Shown: piece by piece, positions 51,804-61,156 of the stretch
Layout: each line of letters begins with the position of its first letter
How positions within the stretch are numbered: position 1 is the stretch's first letter
Assembly: GCF_900111685.1 (NCBI RefSeq)
Contig: NZ_FOHX01000028.1
Span: 41,789-105,788 of the forward strand
DNA length: 64,000 nt
Reading direction: 5' to 3'
From: Nonomuraea wenchangensis
GTDB taxonomy: Bacteria; Actinomycetota; Actinomycetes; Streptosporangiales; Streptosporangiaceae
The notes under the pieces: generated by a model
What the model was told of the DNA's origin: nothing
The model's input: only the letters and a program-made list of their open reading frames with translations
Databases searched by the model: none
Made by a program: the position numbers and the translations under genes

Positions 51804-52856
51804 ATGAACAGCGACAATACTTCACGTTCCCTGAGCCGGCGCGGCTTCGTCGGAGCCGCGGCGGGCATCGGCGCCGCCGGGCTGCTGGGAGGCGCGCCGG
51901 GCCGGCCGGCCACCGCCTCCGCCTCCGCCGCCGCCTTCGAGAGCCGGACCCGCGTCGAGACGATCGAGCTGGGCAAGGTCAGCGTCACTCGTGTCATGGA
52001 GTACTGCGGACCCGTCGGCATGACCTCACGCCAGTTCTTCCCCGGAAGTCCGAAGGAACTGTGGGAGGAGAACGAGGACTGGCTGAGCCCGGACTTCTGG
52101 GAGCCGGGCACCGACATGGTCCACTCCGCTCTGCAGACCTGGGTCCTGCGCAGCGGGGGCCGGACGATCCTGATCGACACCGGTGCCGGGAACGACAAGT
52201 TCCGTCCGTACGCCAAGCAGTGGCAGTACATGGACACGGGCTTCCTGCGCCGTCTGTCCCGCGCGGGAGTCAGGCCGGAGGACGTCGACGTCGTTGTCAA
52301 CACCCACCTGCACAACGACCACGTCGGCTGGAACACCCGGCGCGAGGGCCGTGACTGGGTGCCCACCTTCCCCAACGCCACCTATCTGATCCCGAAGATC
52401 GAATTCGACTTCTGGAACCCCGCGGGCCCTGTGCGGCCGAAGTACTGGCTTGGTAACCAGAACGTCTGGGAGGACAGTGTGCTCCCGGTGCATGAGGCGG
52501 GCCTGGTGAAGCTGTGGGAGGGCTCGTACACCCTTGACTCCGGCCTGAAGCTGGACCTCGCCGCCGGACATACTCCCGGCTCATCCGTGATCCGGCTGGA
52601 GTCGGGAAACGACAGAGCGGTCTTCATCGGCGACCTGCTTCACACCCCGCTGCAGCTCGAACACCCCGAGTTCAACAGTTGCTTCGAGGAGGACGAGAAG
52701 CGGGCGCTCGCGACCCGGCGCCGCGAACTGGAGTGGGCCGCCGATCACAAGGCCCTCATCCTGCCCGCGCATCTTCCCGGCCACGGCGCCGCAGAGGTGG
52801 CGCGCAGCGGCGGCAATTTCCGGATCAAGGAGTGGGCGGGGTTCAGCCGTAGCTGA
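51804..52856 (+). CDS. Exported MBL-fold metallo-hydrolase (paralog 2, Tat signal)
   Basis: A 350-residue MBL-fold hydrolase with a twin-arginine type leader (SRRGFVGAAAGIGAAGLLGG), so it is probably exported after folding with its metals. Metal motifs are NTHLHNDHVGWN, AAGHTPGSS, IGDLLHTPLQ and PAHLPGHGAAE. It is closest in architecture to the enzyme at 54.2 kb; both have FDFWNPA in place of the FDPDSA seen in paralog 1. ATG 51804 has CGGAG eight bases upstream. It is divergent from the LuxR giant. Confidence 0.87.
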   Translation: MNSDNTSRSLSRRGFVGAAAGIGAAGLLGGAPGRPATASASAAAFESRTRVETIELGKVSVTRVMEYCGPVGMTSRQFFPGSPKELWEENEDWLSPDFWEPGTDMVHSALQTWVLRSGGRTILIDTGAGNDKFRPYAKQWQYMDTGFLRRLSRAGVRPEDVDVVVNTHLHNDHVGWNTRREGRDWVPTFPNATYLIPKIEFDFWNPAGPVRPKYWLGNQNVWEDSVLPVHEAGLVKLWEGSYTLDSGLKLDLAAGHTPGSSVIRLESGNDRAVFIGDLLHTPLQLEHPEFNSCFEEDEKRALATRRRELEWAADHKALILPAHLPGHGAAEVARSGGNFRIKEWAGFSRS

Positions 52857-52909
52857 CCCGGCCGTCGGAGGACCTCTGTTCGCTCACGGAAGGATGTACG
52901 GAGACCGTC

Positions 52910-54003
52910 ATGCGGGCAAGAAAGACGGCGTTGCTGTGGGAGCGCTTCGCCGCCGTCGACCCCGGGCTGATGCGGCTGGCCTCCGCGATGCGCGCCGTCA
53001 TCACGCTGGGGCCAGGGGCTCCGGTGTCCCTCGTGGCCCTGGCCGCAGGAGCCGTGCTGAGGCCGTACCCGGTCACGGCCGCAATCGTGTTCCTGCTGCT
53101 CATCTGCCTCGCCGTCCGCGCCCGCCGGTACGGCGCCAGAGGGCGGGGCGTGGGCGTCTTCGGTTTCATGGGCTTCTTCCTGGCGCAGTTCGCCGGGGCA
53201 CGAGCGAGCGAGCTGCCGGCGATGGGTGGGGCTGTAGTCGTCGCGTTCTGTGCCGTCGTGGTCGTTTCCTACGGCACGGGATTCTTGACGTCGTCCTGTG
53301 TTCTCGCCCGCCTGCGGCGCACCTTCAACGCGCGACTGCGCGACGTCCTGCGAGACACGGCCGTCCTGCTCAGCACCGCGCAGGACACCGGCACGCTGAG
53401 CCTGTCGCTGGAGCGCCGTCTGGACCGACTCCACGCGGCTGCGCGCTGGGAGTCGCCTGCGGCATCCTCGCCACCGTGGTCGTGGCGCCCCTCACGGTCC
53501 GCCGGGCCGGCGACGAGGAACTAGTCCGCTTCCTGCCGGCCCTCAGCCGTCTGCTGGACGCGGCGACGCGGAGCCCGAGCACCGGCACCACGACGAGCCT
53601 GCTACGCGCGTCCCATGATCTCGACCGGGCGCTGGAGTCCTTCCGCAAAGCCTGTCTGCCGCTCACCCACCCGTTCAATCCCCAGCGCGGCCGTCGTGAT
53701 CGAGCTCGCCACCTGCTGGAACGGCTGGAAGCCTGTGCCTACCACGCCCGGAACCAGGCCGTCGTGGCCGGGCGCCTCCCGCAGGACGACGAGTACGCCA
53801 CCCGGGTCACCGCGGCGGCCGACCGCACGCAGGGGAGGGTGACGCGCCTGATCCGCCTCGCGCGACGCCGGCGCTCGCACGAGCCTTTGACCCGCCGGCG
53901 CCGCCTGCTGAGCGGGTCGGCACACCGCGTTGTGCCCAGATGCAGTCAGATGACTCATACCGCTGTCCACCACGGCCGGCGCACCATGGATGAGCAGGCG
54001 TGA
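52910..54003 (+). pseudogene. FUSC-family inner-membrane protein, frameshifted
   Basis: Residues from ATG 52910 read MRLASAMRAVITLGPGAPVS, with membrane spans such as AIVFLLLICLAVRA and AVVVAFCAVVVVSYGTGF, matching FUSC/aromatic-acid-exporter-like proteins. Up to about 53440 the frame is good (LSLERRLDRLHAA). It then turns to unrelated sequence and stops at 53524. The expected continuation (ALGVACGILATVVVAPLTVR, then ELVRFLPALSRLLDAATR) is in another frame and runs to 54003. A frameshift with possible small deletion near 53430-53455 has split the gene. An assembly error is possible. Confidence 0.75.
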
Positions 54004-54150
54004 CCCCCTGAGGACGGGGACGCCTCCGCCGGTCACAGCACCACCGGCACACCGCCCCGCAGGAACGCGGCACCCCCTGAACCCGTCATGAGCGGCCGCT
54101 CAGCCATGCCCGCGGCCGAGCGCGCGGAACCGATCGAACTGGAGACAATC

Positions 54151-55065
54151 GTGGACGCCATCACCCTGGGTGATGTCACGCTGACCCGTGTCCGGGAGTA
54201 CTTCGGCCCTGTTGACATGACGCCTGAGGCGTTCTTCCCGAAGAGCCCGGCGCAAGCGTGGGAGGCCCACCGTTCCTGGCTGGCGCCGCACTTCCTGAAC
54301 GCCGAGACCCGGATCGTCAACTCGGCGATCCAGACCTGGGTGCTGCGCAGCGAGGGGAGAACCATCCTGGTCGACACCGGCGTCGGCAACCACAAGGATC
54401 GCCCGTACGCACCCGTGTGGAACCGGTTGGACACCGCCTTCCTGGACAATCTCGCCCGCGCCGGGGTCCGTCCTGAAGACGTCGACATCGTGATCAACAC
54501 GCACCTGCACATCGACCACGTCGGCTGGAACACCTACCTTGATGGCCGGACCTGGGTGCCGACGTTCCCCAACGCCACCTATCTCATGTCCAGGACGGAC
54601 TTCGACTTCTGGAACCCTGCCAACGAGCACAAGCCCATGCTGGGCCGCGGTAACCAGAATGTCTTCGAGGACAGCGTCGCCCCGGTACACGAGGCCGGCC
54701 AGACCCAGCTCTGGGAGGGCGACCACCGCATCGACGGCAATCTGCGCCTCGACCTCGCCCCTGGCCACACGCCGGGCTCGTCGGTGCTGTCGCTGGAGTC
54801 CGGGCCGGACCGGGCGCTGTTCGTCGGCGACCTGCTGCACAGCCCGCTCCAGATCCACGAACCTGATTCCAACAGCTGCTTCTGCGAGGACCCTGCCGAA
54901 GCCCGCGCCACCCGCCACAAGCTCCTGGGCTGGGCGGTCGACAACAACGCCCTCGTCATTCCCGCGCACCTGGGCGGCCATGGTGCCGCTGAAGTCATCC
55001 GCGAGGGGGGCAAGTTCGCGATCAAGGGCTGGGCGCCCTTCGCCCCGTACACCGAGCAGTTCTGA
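54151..55065 (+). CDS. MBL-fold metallo-hydrolase (paralog 3)
   Basis: A 304-residue cytoplasmic MBL-fold hydrolase with the metal motifs NTHLHIDHVGWN, APGHTPGSS, VGDLLHSPLQ and PAHLGGHGAAE. GTG 54151 is chosen because GGAG lies six bases upstream and the protein then starts at the same point as paralog 1 (ITLGDVTLTRV against IVLGDVQITRV). ATGs at 54088 and 54106 lack a ribosome site. The next gene, a carboxylesterase, starts 22 bases later. This enzyme, the esterase and RidA are likely one operon. Confidence 0.86.
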   Translation: MDAITLGDVTLTRVREYFGPVDMTPEAFFPKSPAQAWEAHRSWLAPHFLNAETRIVNSAIQTWVLRSEGRTILVDTGVGNHKDRPYAPVWNRLDTAFLDNLARAGVRPEDVDIVINTHLHIDHVGWNTYLDGRTWVPTFPNATYLMSRTDFDFWNPANEHKPMLGRGNQNVFEDSVAPVHEAGQTQLWEGDHRIDGNLRLDLAPGHTPGSSVLSLESGPDRALFVGDLLHSPLQIHEPDSNSCFCEDPAEARATRHKLLGWAVDNNALVIPAHLGGHGAAEVIREGGKFAIKGWAPFAPYTEQF

Positions 55066-55086
55066 GCCCCCGGGAAAGGTACAACC

Positions 55087-56577
55087 GTGAACCTCCGCCC
55101 TGACCCCGTCGTCGCCACCGCCCAGGGAGCCGTCCGTGGTCTGCGCCAAGGCGCGGCCCTCACCTTCCTGAACATCCCCTATGCCGCCCCACCTCGCGGC
55201 GCCGGCCGTTTCGCGCCGCCGCGGCCGCACGAGCCGTGGGAGGGCGTGCGGGATGCCACGGCGCCGGGTCCCAATGCGCCGCAGTCCGAACGCAAGCTCG
55301 GCAGCGTGGATATGTCCCCCTATTTCGGCGCCGGTTGGAGCCGCGGGGAGGACTATCTCACGGTCAACATCTTCGCGCCCGCCGCGGGCGGTGACGAACT
55401 GCCGGTCATGGTGTTCGTCCACGGCGGCGGATTCGTCGCCGGCTCGACACGATCCACAATGTACGACGGCTCCGCGTTCGCCCGCGACGGCGTCGTCCTG
55501 GTCACTCTCAACTACCGGCTCGGCATCGCCGGGTTCCTCGACATCCCCGGCGCGCCCGCCAACCGCGGCCTGCTCGACGTGGTCGCCGCGCTGCGCTGGG
55601 TCCAGGAGAACATCGCAGCCTTCGGCGGCGACCCGCACAACGTCACCCTCTTCGGCCAGTCGGCCGGGGCGACCATCGTCGGCGGCGTCCTGGCCACCTC
55701 CGATGCCGCGGGCCTGTTCCACCGGGCGATCGTGCAGAGCGGCAGCGGCCTGGGCGCGTTCAGCACCAAGCAGGCCGCCCGCGTCACCAAGGCGGCGGCC
55801 GAGGCCCTGGGCATTGAGCCCCACGCCGGCGCGTTCGCCGACGTCTCCGACGAACGCCTGGTCGAGGCCGCCTCCCGGCTCGCGGGCATCGATCTGCGGA
55901 CCGACACCCACCGCGACCCGCTGATCGGACTCAGCCCGTTCAGCCTGGTCCTCGACACACAACCCGCCGCGTCCGTCGCCGTCGGCTTGAGCGCCGACGT
56001 CGACCTGCTCGTCGGCACCAACACCGAAGAGGGGAACCTCTACCTGGTCCCGGTGGGCAAGTACGCCACCTCGACCGCCGCCGACGTCGACGAGGCGGCG
56101 GCGCGCTCGCACCCGGATCCAGCACGGCTCGTCGAGGCATACCGCGAGTCGCGCCCCGAGGCGTCCTTCGCGGAACTGCGCTCCGCCATCATGGGCGACG
56201 CCCTGTTCGGCGCGGGCAGCCGCGCTCTGGCCGGCGCACACGCCGCCCATCCCGGGTCCGTCACCTACGCCTACGAGTTCGCCTGGCGCTCCCAGGCCCT
56301 GGACGGAGAGCTCGGCGCCACCCACGCGGTCGAGCTGCCCTTCGTCTTCGACCTCGCGGACCGGCCCGACCTGCACGGCCCCAACGCCCTGCTCGGTCCC
56401 GGCACGGCTCCCGCGGGCCTCGCCGCCCGCGTACACGAGACCTGGATCCGGTTCGCCAGGACCGGCGACCCCGGCTGGGATCCGTACGACGCCGAACGCG
56501 AAGCGACCATGCGCATCGACACCGAGTGGACCCAGATCGACGGCCCTCGCACCCGCGAACGCCACGTCTGGAGTTGA
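55087..56577 (+). CDS. Type-B carboxylesterase
   Basis: A 496-residue alpha/beta hydrolase of the carboxylesterase B family. The oxyanion motif is VFVHGGGFVAGS, the nucleophile elbow LFGQSAGATIVGG, the acid lies around LLVGTNTEEGN, and the His lies in GATHAVELPFVF. No signal peptide is seen. It would cleave a carboxylic ester in the cytoplasm. It stands between the third MBL-fold enzyme and RidA, with short gaps. Start GTG 55087 with GGGAAAGG upstream. Confidence 0.89.
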   Translation: MNLRPDPVVATAQGAVRGLRQGAALTFLNIPYAAPPRGAGRFAPPRPHEPWEGVRDATAPGPNAPQSERKLGSVDMSPYFGAGWSRGEDYLTVNIFAPAAGGDELPVMVFVHGGGFVAGSTRSTMYDGSAFARDGVVLVTLNYRLGIAGFLDIPGAPANRGLLDVVAALRWVQENIAAFGGDPHNVTLFGQSAGATIVGGVLATSDAAGLFHRAIVQSGSGLGAFSTKQAARVTKAAAEALGIEPHAGAFADVSDERLVEAASRLAGIDLRTDTHRDPLIGLSPFSLVLDTQPAASVAVGLSADVDLLVGTNTEEGNLYLVPVGKYATSTAADVDEAAARSHPDPARLVEAYRESRPEASFAELRSAIMGDALFGAGSRALAGAHAAHPGSVTYAYEFAWRSQALDGELGATHAVELPFVFDLADRPDLHGPNALLGPGTAPAGLAARVHETWIRFARTGDPGWDPYDAEREATMRIDTEWTQIDGPRTRERHVWS

Positions 56578-56585
56578 GGAACATC

Positions 56586-56969
56586 ATGACCAGAACCGTC
56601 ATCAGCACCGAGGACGCCCCCATCCCGGGGGCCCCGCTGTCCCAGGGCATCCGCAAGGGCCCCATCCTTCAGGTCTCCGGGCAACTCCCCTTCGACCCGG
56701 ACACCGGCGAGATCGCCGGCGCCACGGTCGCCGACCAGACCGCGCAGACCCTGCGCAACGTCGATGCCGTGCTCAAGGCGGCCGGCGCGGGCTGGGAGGA
56801 CGTCGTCATGCTGCGCGTGCACCTCACAGGGCCCGCCCATCTGGCCGAGATGAACCAGGCGTACGCGGCGGCTGTCGGCGCGCCCTTCCCCGCCCGCACC
56901 ACCGTGTACATGCGGCTCCCGCCGGGACTGCTCGTCGAGATCGACGCCCTGGCCGTGCTGGACGACTGA
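56586..56969 (+). CDS. RidA-family (YjgF/UK114) deaminase-like protein
   Basis: A 127-residue RidA-type protein with the usual pattern: APLSQGIRKGPILQVSGQLP, TAQTLRNVDAVLKAAGAGWE, and PARTTVYMRLPPGLLVEIDA. The Arg of the active site is seen in FPARTTV. RidA hydrolyses reactive enamines and imines; relatives in catabolic operons act on pathway intermediates. It begins nine bases after the esterase stop, with GAGGA upstream of ATG 56586. Confidence 0.9.
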   Translation: MTRTVISTEDAPIPGAPLSQGIRKGPILQVSGQLPFDPDTGEIAGATVADQTAQTLRNVDAVLKAAGAGWEDVVMLRVHLTGPAHLAEMNQAYAAAVGAPFPARTTVYMRLPPGLLVEIDALAVLDD

Positions 56970-57186
56970 TCACCATGGCCGGTCATCTGACACGGGCGTG
57001 CGCCGCCCTGAGGGTCGCGCCGGCGCACCTGCCCGACGCTCTGTGCGTACTGGCCGGACGACCGGCGCCTCCTCCTGGGCCCCATCCCGTACGCCGTATC
57101 CACGAGCGGGTCCTTCAGGCGGTGGGGTCGGCGCCCCCTCGCCGCCGCGGCCTGAAGAACCCGACGCACCTCACCCGGTCACAGAA

Positions 57187-57696
57187 CTATCCGGCGTAGG
57201 GGTTGCCGCCGAGCCAAGTGGTGCCGTCGATCAGTTCGCGCACCGCGTCCAAGTGGCCGCTGTGGCAGGCGACTTCGGTGAGCACGTGGATCAGGATGTG
57301 CCGCACGTCAGGCAGCTGCCAGGTCGGCCAGATCTCCACGGGCCAGGCGGCGGGCTCCTGTTCGGGCGCGGCGGCGGCGAGCACGGCGTCTGCACGCGCG
57401 ATGGCCGCCCGGTAGTCGGCGAAGACCTCGTCGATGGTCGTCCCCTCGGGTACGTACCAGTGCGCCTCCGCGCCTGCCGCGAGCTGTCCGGCCACATCCT
57501 GTTCGCCCGCGATCACCCCGGGGAACCAGAAGCGTTCGACATCCAGGGTGAGGTGGCGCAGCAATGCCAGGCAGCTCCAGCCGCTGGGCAGCACCGGCCG
57601 CCGCAGATCCTCCTCCGAGAGCCCTTCCAGGACCCCGAGGACATGCTCGCGCTGACGGTCCAGGGCTCCCTTGAGGGCGTCGAGTTCGGCGTTCAC
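57187..57696 (-). CDS. DinB/DUF664-family protein
   Basis: A 169-residue four-helix DinB-like protein, with LARHLT-type helices (LALLRHLTLDVERFWF) and the metal-site pattern HILIHVLTEVACHSGHLDAV. DinB-fold proteins include mycothiol-dependent transferases. GTG 57696 overlaps the stop of the SRPBCC gene (GTGA), so the two are coupled. Confidence 0.85.
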   Translation of the reverse strand: MNAELDALKGALDRQREHVLGVLEGLSEEDLRRPVLPSGWSCLALLRHLTLDVERFWFPGVIAGEQDVAGQLAAGAEAHWYVPEGTTIDEVFADYRAAIARADAVLAAAAPEQEPAAWPVEIWPTWQLPDVRHILIHVLTEVACHSGHLDAVRELIDGTTWLGGNPYAG

Positions 57697-58190
57697 CGGG
57701 CGGCGCACAGTTCGGCGAGGCGTTCCAGGGTGCTCGCCATCTGCGTCTGCCACCAGGCGCGCCCGCTGTCCACTTCCGCGCGTTTGTCCTCCGGCATGCG
57801 CGAACCGTCGAAGGTCTCGGTCACGACCGTCGCCCCGGCTCCGTCCGGGAGCAGATCGAAGATCCACCGGTGGCCCCACGCGGCCCCGGGCGCGGTGGCG
57901 TCCGGGTGCCCGCGACCGGGCCTCGGCTCCCAGCCGAGGCGACGGTCCGGCTCGTACTCGACGACGTGGTTGTTCATCTCATAGTCGCCGTATCGCTCAT
58001 AATGCATCCGCATCACGAAGACGTCCCCGACGCCCGAGACCACGGCGTCGGAGACGCCCCCGCGCAGCATCCCCGAGCCGTCGAGGTCCGGGTGCCGTCC
58101 GGGGTCGGCCAGGATCCGGAAGATCTCCTCCGCCGGGGCCCCGATGCGCCGGGACACCACCACCACGGGCTCGCCTGTCGTACTCGTCAT
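57693..58190 (-). CDS. SRPBCC-family (START-like) protein
   Basis: A 165-residue START/Bet-v-1-like domain, with VSRRIGAPAEEIFRILADPG at the start and WIFDLLPDGAGATVVTETFD in the middle. Such proteins bind small hydrophobic ligands. ATG 58190 has GGAGGT six bases upstream; the ATG two codons earlier abuts that site. It is coupled to the DinB gene by a four-base overlap. Confidence 0.86.
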   Translation of the reverse strand: MTSTTGEPVVVVSRRIGAPAEEIFRILADPGRHPDLDGSGMLRGGVSDAVVSGVGDVFVMRMHYERYGDYEMNNHVVEYEPDRRLGWEPRPGRGHPDATAPGAAWGHRWIFDLLPDGAGATVVTETFDGSRMPEDKRAEVDSGRAWWQTQMASTLERLAELCAAR

Positions 58191-58336
58191 CCGCATACCT
58201 CCGTCAACCGCAGAGCATGAACCCGACTCCGGCCCGGACGCTACACCGGGGGTACGACAACGCCTCGCCGAGGACATTCCACATGCCGTCGGTTGGCGAT
58301 CAAGGCCTGACCCAGCCACGCGGCGAACCTATGAGG

Positions 58337-58573
58337 TCACAGCACCAGCTCCTCGTCGGCCCGCAGCCATCCCCCGGCCGCCGGCCGGCGCACCCGGCCG
58401 TGGAGGATCTCCAGGCCCGCGCGGCGTGCCAGGTCCGCCCCGCGGCCGGTAGCCCCGAACTCCACCACCGTGTCCCAGGCGCGGCGCAGGTCCTCCACCG
58501 CGTCCTTCGGTTCGGGATCGAGCAGTGCGCGCTTGCTCTCCAGGAGCTCGACGGCGGCCTCGACGACTTGCAC
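58337..58573 (-). CDS. Hypothetical small protein
   Basis: A 78-residue helical, charged protein (VEAAVELLESKRALLDPEPK, DAVEDLRRAWDTVVEFGATG) with normal codon use but no family I recognise. Just upstream in another frame (58611-58685) is a signal-peptide-like start RRLLTLALAALLGGLLLPG without a body. Together they look like the remains of a broken locus. Weak support. Confidence 0.35.
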   Translation of the reverse strand: MQVVEAAVELLESKRALLDPEPKDAVEDLRRAWDTVVEFGATGRGADLARRAGLEILHGRVRRPAAGGWLRADEELVL

Positions 58574-58719
58574 AGAAGGACTGACCAGGACAGACAGCCC
58601 TGTACCGGGGTCGCATGGGCGGCCTGCCGGGTAACAGCAGGCCGCCGAGGAGCGCTGCCAGCGCGAGTGTCAGAAGTCTTCTCACGATCGGGGTGAATCC
58701 ATCAGGCTCTGAAGAAGCG

Positions 58720-59397
58720 TCAGTAGTCGGTCAGGTAGGCCGTCAGCCGGTCAGCAAGGGCTTGCGGGCGGCTGAGAGCGACGTTGTGCCCTCCGTCGAT
58801 CTCGTCCGGCACGATGCCCAGTCGTTCACGGACGACGCGGCGCAGGAACGTGGCCGGCAGGAACCGATCGTCGCGGCACAGCAGGAAAGCGGTCGGTGTG
58901 GACGGCCACTTGGCCAGCGGCCACGGATCGGCGAAGGGCGTGGCGGACTGGTCGCGGACATTCCGCCGTGCCTCGGCCGCGAGGTGGGGTGGGACATCGT
59001 GGAAGAACAGCGCGGTCTCGTCGTCCGGGGCGCGGCCGTCACGCTCGTCCTGCTCGCGCCGGGCCGCCTCCCAGCCGGTGCTCGTCCACCACGTACCCGG
59101 GGGCTCGCCCGGAGCGGGCACCATGCCGGCCAGCAGGACGAGTCGCCTGACGGGAACGCGTTCACAGACGAGCGGCGCGGTGAAGCCGCCGAAGGAGTGC
59201 GCGACGACGATCACATCGGTACGCACGCCGACGGCCTTGATCACCGTGTCCGCGTAGTCGTCCAGCGTGGCCGAGTCGTCGTCGCAGGGCAGATCGGGGG
59301 TGACGACGTCATGGCCACGGGCACCGAGCTCATCGGCCGTCGGGCGCCAGTAGCGGGAGTCGGCCGCGGCACCGGGAATCAGCACGAAGGTGGTCAT
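58720..59397 (-). CDS. Alpha/beta hydrolase (PIR7/HNL-like)
   Basis: A 225-residue hydrolase with the short compact form of esterase/hydroxynitrile-lyase relatives: FVLIPGAAADSRYWRP, nucleophile elbow VVAHSFGGFTAPL, Asp in LCRDDRFLP, His in IDGGHNVALSRPQ. ATG 59397 has GGAGG seven bases upstream. It follows the PPOX-fold gene and the sigma-factor gene on the same strand, so the three may be one operon. Confidence 0.88.
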   Translation of the reverse strand: MTTFVLIPGAAADSRYWRPTADELGARGHDVVTPDLPCDDDSATLDDYADTVIKAVGVRTDVIVVAHSFGGFTAPLVCERVPVRRLVLLAGMVPAPGEPPGTWWTSTGWEAARREQDERDGRAPDDETALFFHDVPPHLAAEARRNVRDQSATPFADPWPLAKWPSTPTAFLLCRDDRFLPATFLRRVVRERLGIVPDEIDGGHNVALSRPQALADRLTAYLTDY

Positions 59398-59425
59398 GCG
59401 AAACCTCCACAGGAGACGGACACGT

Positions 59426-59947
59426 TCACGAACGGCCGCGGTGTTCGAATTCCTCGACGCTGACGCCTCCCGGCAGGCGCGAGGTGAAGTCCAGGACGCC
59501 GACCCACGTGGGGCGCACGGCGATGCGGGCCATCCGCGTCCCAGGATGATCAACCGCCGCCACGTTGGCGGCGCCTTGCTCGGGCCCGGCGTAACGGTGC
59601 TGGGCCAGCACGTACTCCGGTACGATCCCGTCGACGTCGGTGACCTCCGCTCGCCCGCGGACGAGGAGCGTCTCGGGCGGCGTGGACGCCCTGTCGATGG
59701 TGATGGCGATGTCAGGCCTGGCACGAAGCGCCCCGATCTTCCGCGCCCCCGCGAACGTGGACATGACGATCTCGGCGCCGGTCCAGTGGAACAGCATGGG
59801 GAACACCCGTGGCGTGCCGTCGGCCGCGACGTAGGCCACCCGCGCCAGTTCGGTCGAGGCGAGCAGGCGCTGCGCGACCGGGCTGTTCAGCAGGCGGACA
59901 TCGCCCTGCGGCAGGCTCATGACATCCGGATGGTCGTCGGTCATCAT
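59426..59947 (-). CDS. PPOX-fold (pyridoxamine 5'-phosphate oxidase-like) flavin/F420-binding protein
   Basis: A 173-residue split-barrel protein (LARVAYVAADGTPRVFPMLF, IVMSTFAGARKIGALRARPD). Relatives bind FMN or F420 and reduce small molecules or haem. ATG 59947 has GAGAGGAG seven bases upstream. It lies between the sigma-factor gene (45-base gap) and the hydrolase gene (28-base gap). Confidence 0.85.
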   Translation of the reverse strand: MMTDDHPDVMSLPQGDVRLLNSPVAQRLLASTELARVAYVAADGTPRVFPMLFHWTGAEIVMSTFAGARKIGALRARPDIAITIDRASTPPETLLVRGRAEVTDVDGIVPEYVLAQHRYAGPEQGAANVAAVDHPGTRMARIAVRPTWVGVLDFTSRLPGGVSVEEFEHRGRS

Positions 59948-59992
59948 GCGAAGACTCCTCTCATGGTCGACCGCGCCCATCGCGGCCGACGC

Positions 59993-61045
59993 CTATTGAG
60001 ACGGAGAAGGCTTCGAGAAGGGGGCACCGTCCGCGGGCCATACGGGGGGCAATCCGAAAGCGGCGAACAGCCTCGGCTCGAAGACGGTGATCTCGGCGAT
60101 CTGCCCGTGCTCGATTCTCAGCACGTTGAGCGCCTGGGCGCGGTACTCGCGCTCGCCCGGCCTGCGGAGGTAGCCGGCCAGCGCGGGCTGAAGGTTCGCT
60201 CCCGTGATCACGCTGCGCCAATGTCCTCCGGACAAAGGCGAGCCGGGGCCGAAAGCCTGGGCGGCGAATGCCGCGACCGCGTCCCGGCCGGTGAACCAGT
60301 ACGGCAGCGGCGGCATGGTCATCCGCACGTCATCGCTCAGCAACTTCGCGAAGGCGGTGGCGTCCGTCCTGTCATGGGCGTCCATGAAGCGTTGCAGCAG
60401 TTCGCGCTCGCTCACGGTCGGAGCCCTTGGGGGCGACCACCCGAGCCGCTGCCGCGGAAGCTGGGCACGCAGGATGGACCGTGCCCGCTTCAGGGCGCTC
60501 TTGACGGATTCGACGCTGCTGTCGAGTTGTGCGGCGGTCTCCTTGGCCGACCAGCCGAGTACGTCGCGCAGGATCAGTACCGCCCGCTGCCGGGGGGACA
60601 GATGCTGGATGGCGGCCAGAAACGCCAGTTCGATGGTCTCCCTGCCGATGACGGCGGCGTCCGGCTCCTCGGCACCGGACGCGCCGAAGGCCAGCAGGTG
60701 GTCCGGGTACGGCTGCAGCCAGGGAATCTCCGCCGGAGGTTCCTGACCTTCCACACGATCGCGCGTCAGGGGCCGGCGCCGTTGGCGATCGAGAAAGTCC
60801 AGGCAGGCGTTCGTGGCGATCCTGTAGAGCCACGCCCGTGCGGTGGACTGCCCTCGAAACGTCTCGCGGGCGCGCCAGGCCCGCAAGAACGTCTCCTGAG
60901 CCAGGTCCTGCGCCTCCTCGAGCGAGCCCAGCATCCGATAACAGTGCACCTGTATCTCGCGCTGGTGCCGCTCGACGAGCCGGTCGAACGCGTCCTCGTC
61001 ATCGGCCGTCACAAGCGGAGGCACCCTTGACATCTCCCCAGACAT
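59993..61045 (-). CDS. ECF sigma factor with C-terminal SnoaL-like domain (TIGR02960-like)
   Basis: About 350 residues. Region 2 is DAFDRLVERHQREIQVHCYR then MLGSLEEAQDLAQETFLRAW; region 4 is LSPRQRAVLILRDVLGWSAK then ETAAQLDSSVESVKSALKRA. The C-terminal part (about 215-350) is a SnoaL/NTF2-like fold starting ELLQRFMDAHDRTDATAFAK. In this sigma class the SnoaL tail takes the role of an anti-sigma factor. The start is uncertain: ATG 61045 is used, but ATG 61075, ATG 61033 and a GTG inside are possible. The downstream PPOX and hydrolase genes are likely targets. Confidence 0.86.
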   Translation of the reverse strand: MSGEMSRVPPLVTADDEDAFDRLVERHQREIQVHCYRMLGSLEEAQDLAQETFLRAWRARETFRGQSTARAWLYRIATNACLDFLDRQRRRPLTRDRVEGQEPPAEIPWLQPYPDHLLAFGASGAEEPDAAVIGRETIELAFLAAIQHLSPRQRAVLILRDVLGWSAKETAAQLDSSVESVKSALKRARSILRAQLPRQRLGWSPPRAPTVSERELLQRFMDAHDRTDATAFAKLLSDDVRMTMPPLPYWFTGRDAVAAFAAQAFGPGSPLSGGHWRSVITGANLQPALAGYLRRPGEREYRAQALNVLRIEHGQIAEITVFEPRLFAAFGLPPVWPADGAPFSKPSPSQ

Positions 61046-61156
61046 TCGCGCAGGAAGGTCGCCTGCCGCATGCACATCGTTCGGTCGGGACAGAGTAGTA
61101 CGGCACTCATGGGCCTGGCTGCGCCGGCGACTCGCCTCGTGACCGGCCGGCCGGCT

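Noticed and set aside
54100..56565. An 821-codon open frame on the minus strand
   Set aside because: It lies opposite the MBL hydrolase and carboxylesterase, which have full catalytic motifs. The antisense product is compositionally biased.
58611..58685. Signal-peptide-like start on the minus strand
   Set aside because: No body follows in frame, so I did not call it as a gene; it is only mentioned with the neighbouring small protein.
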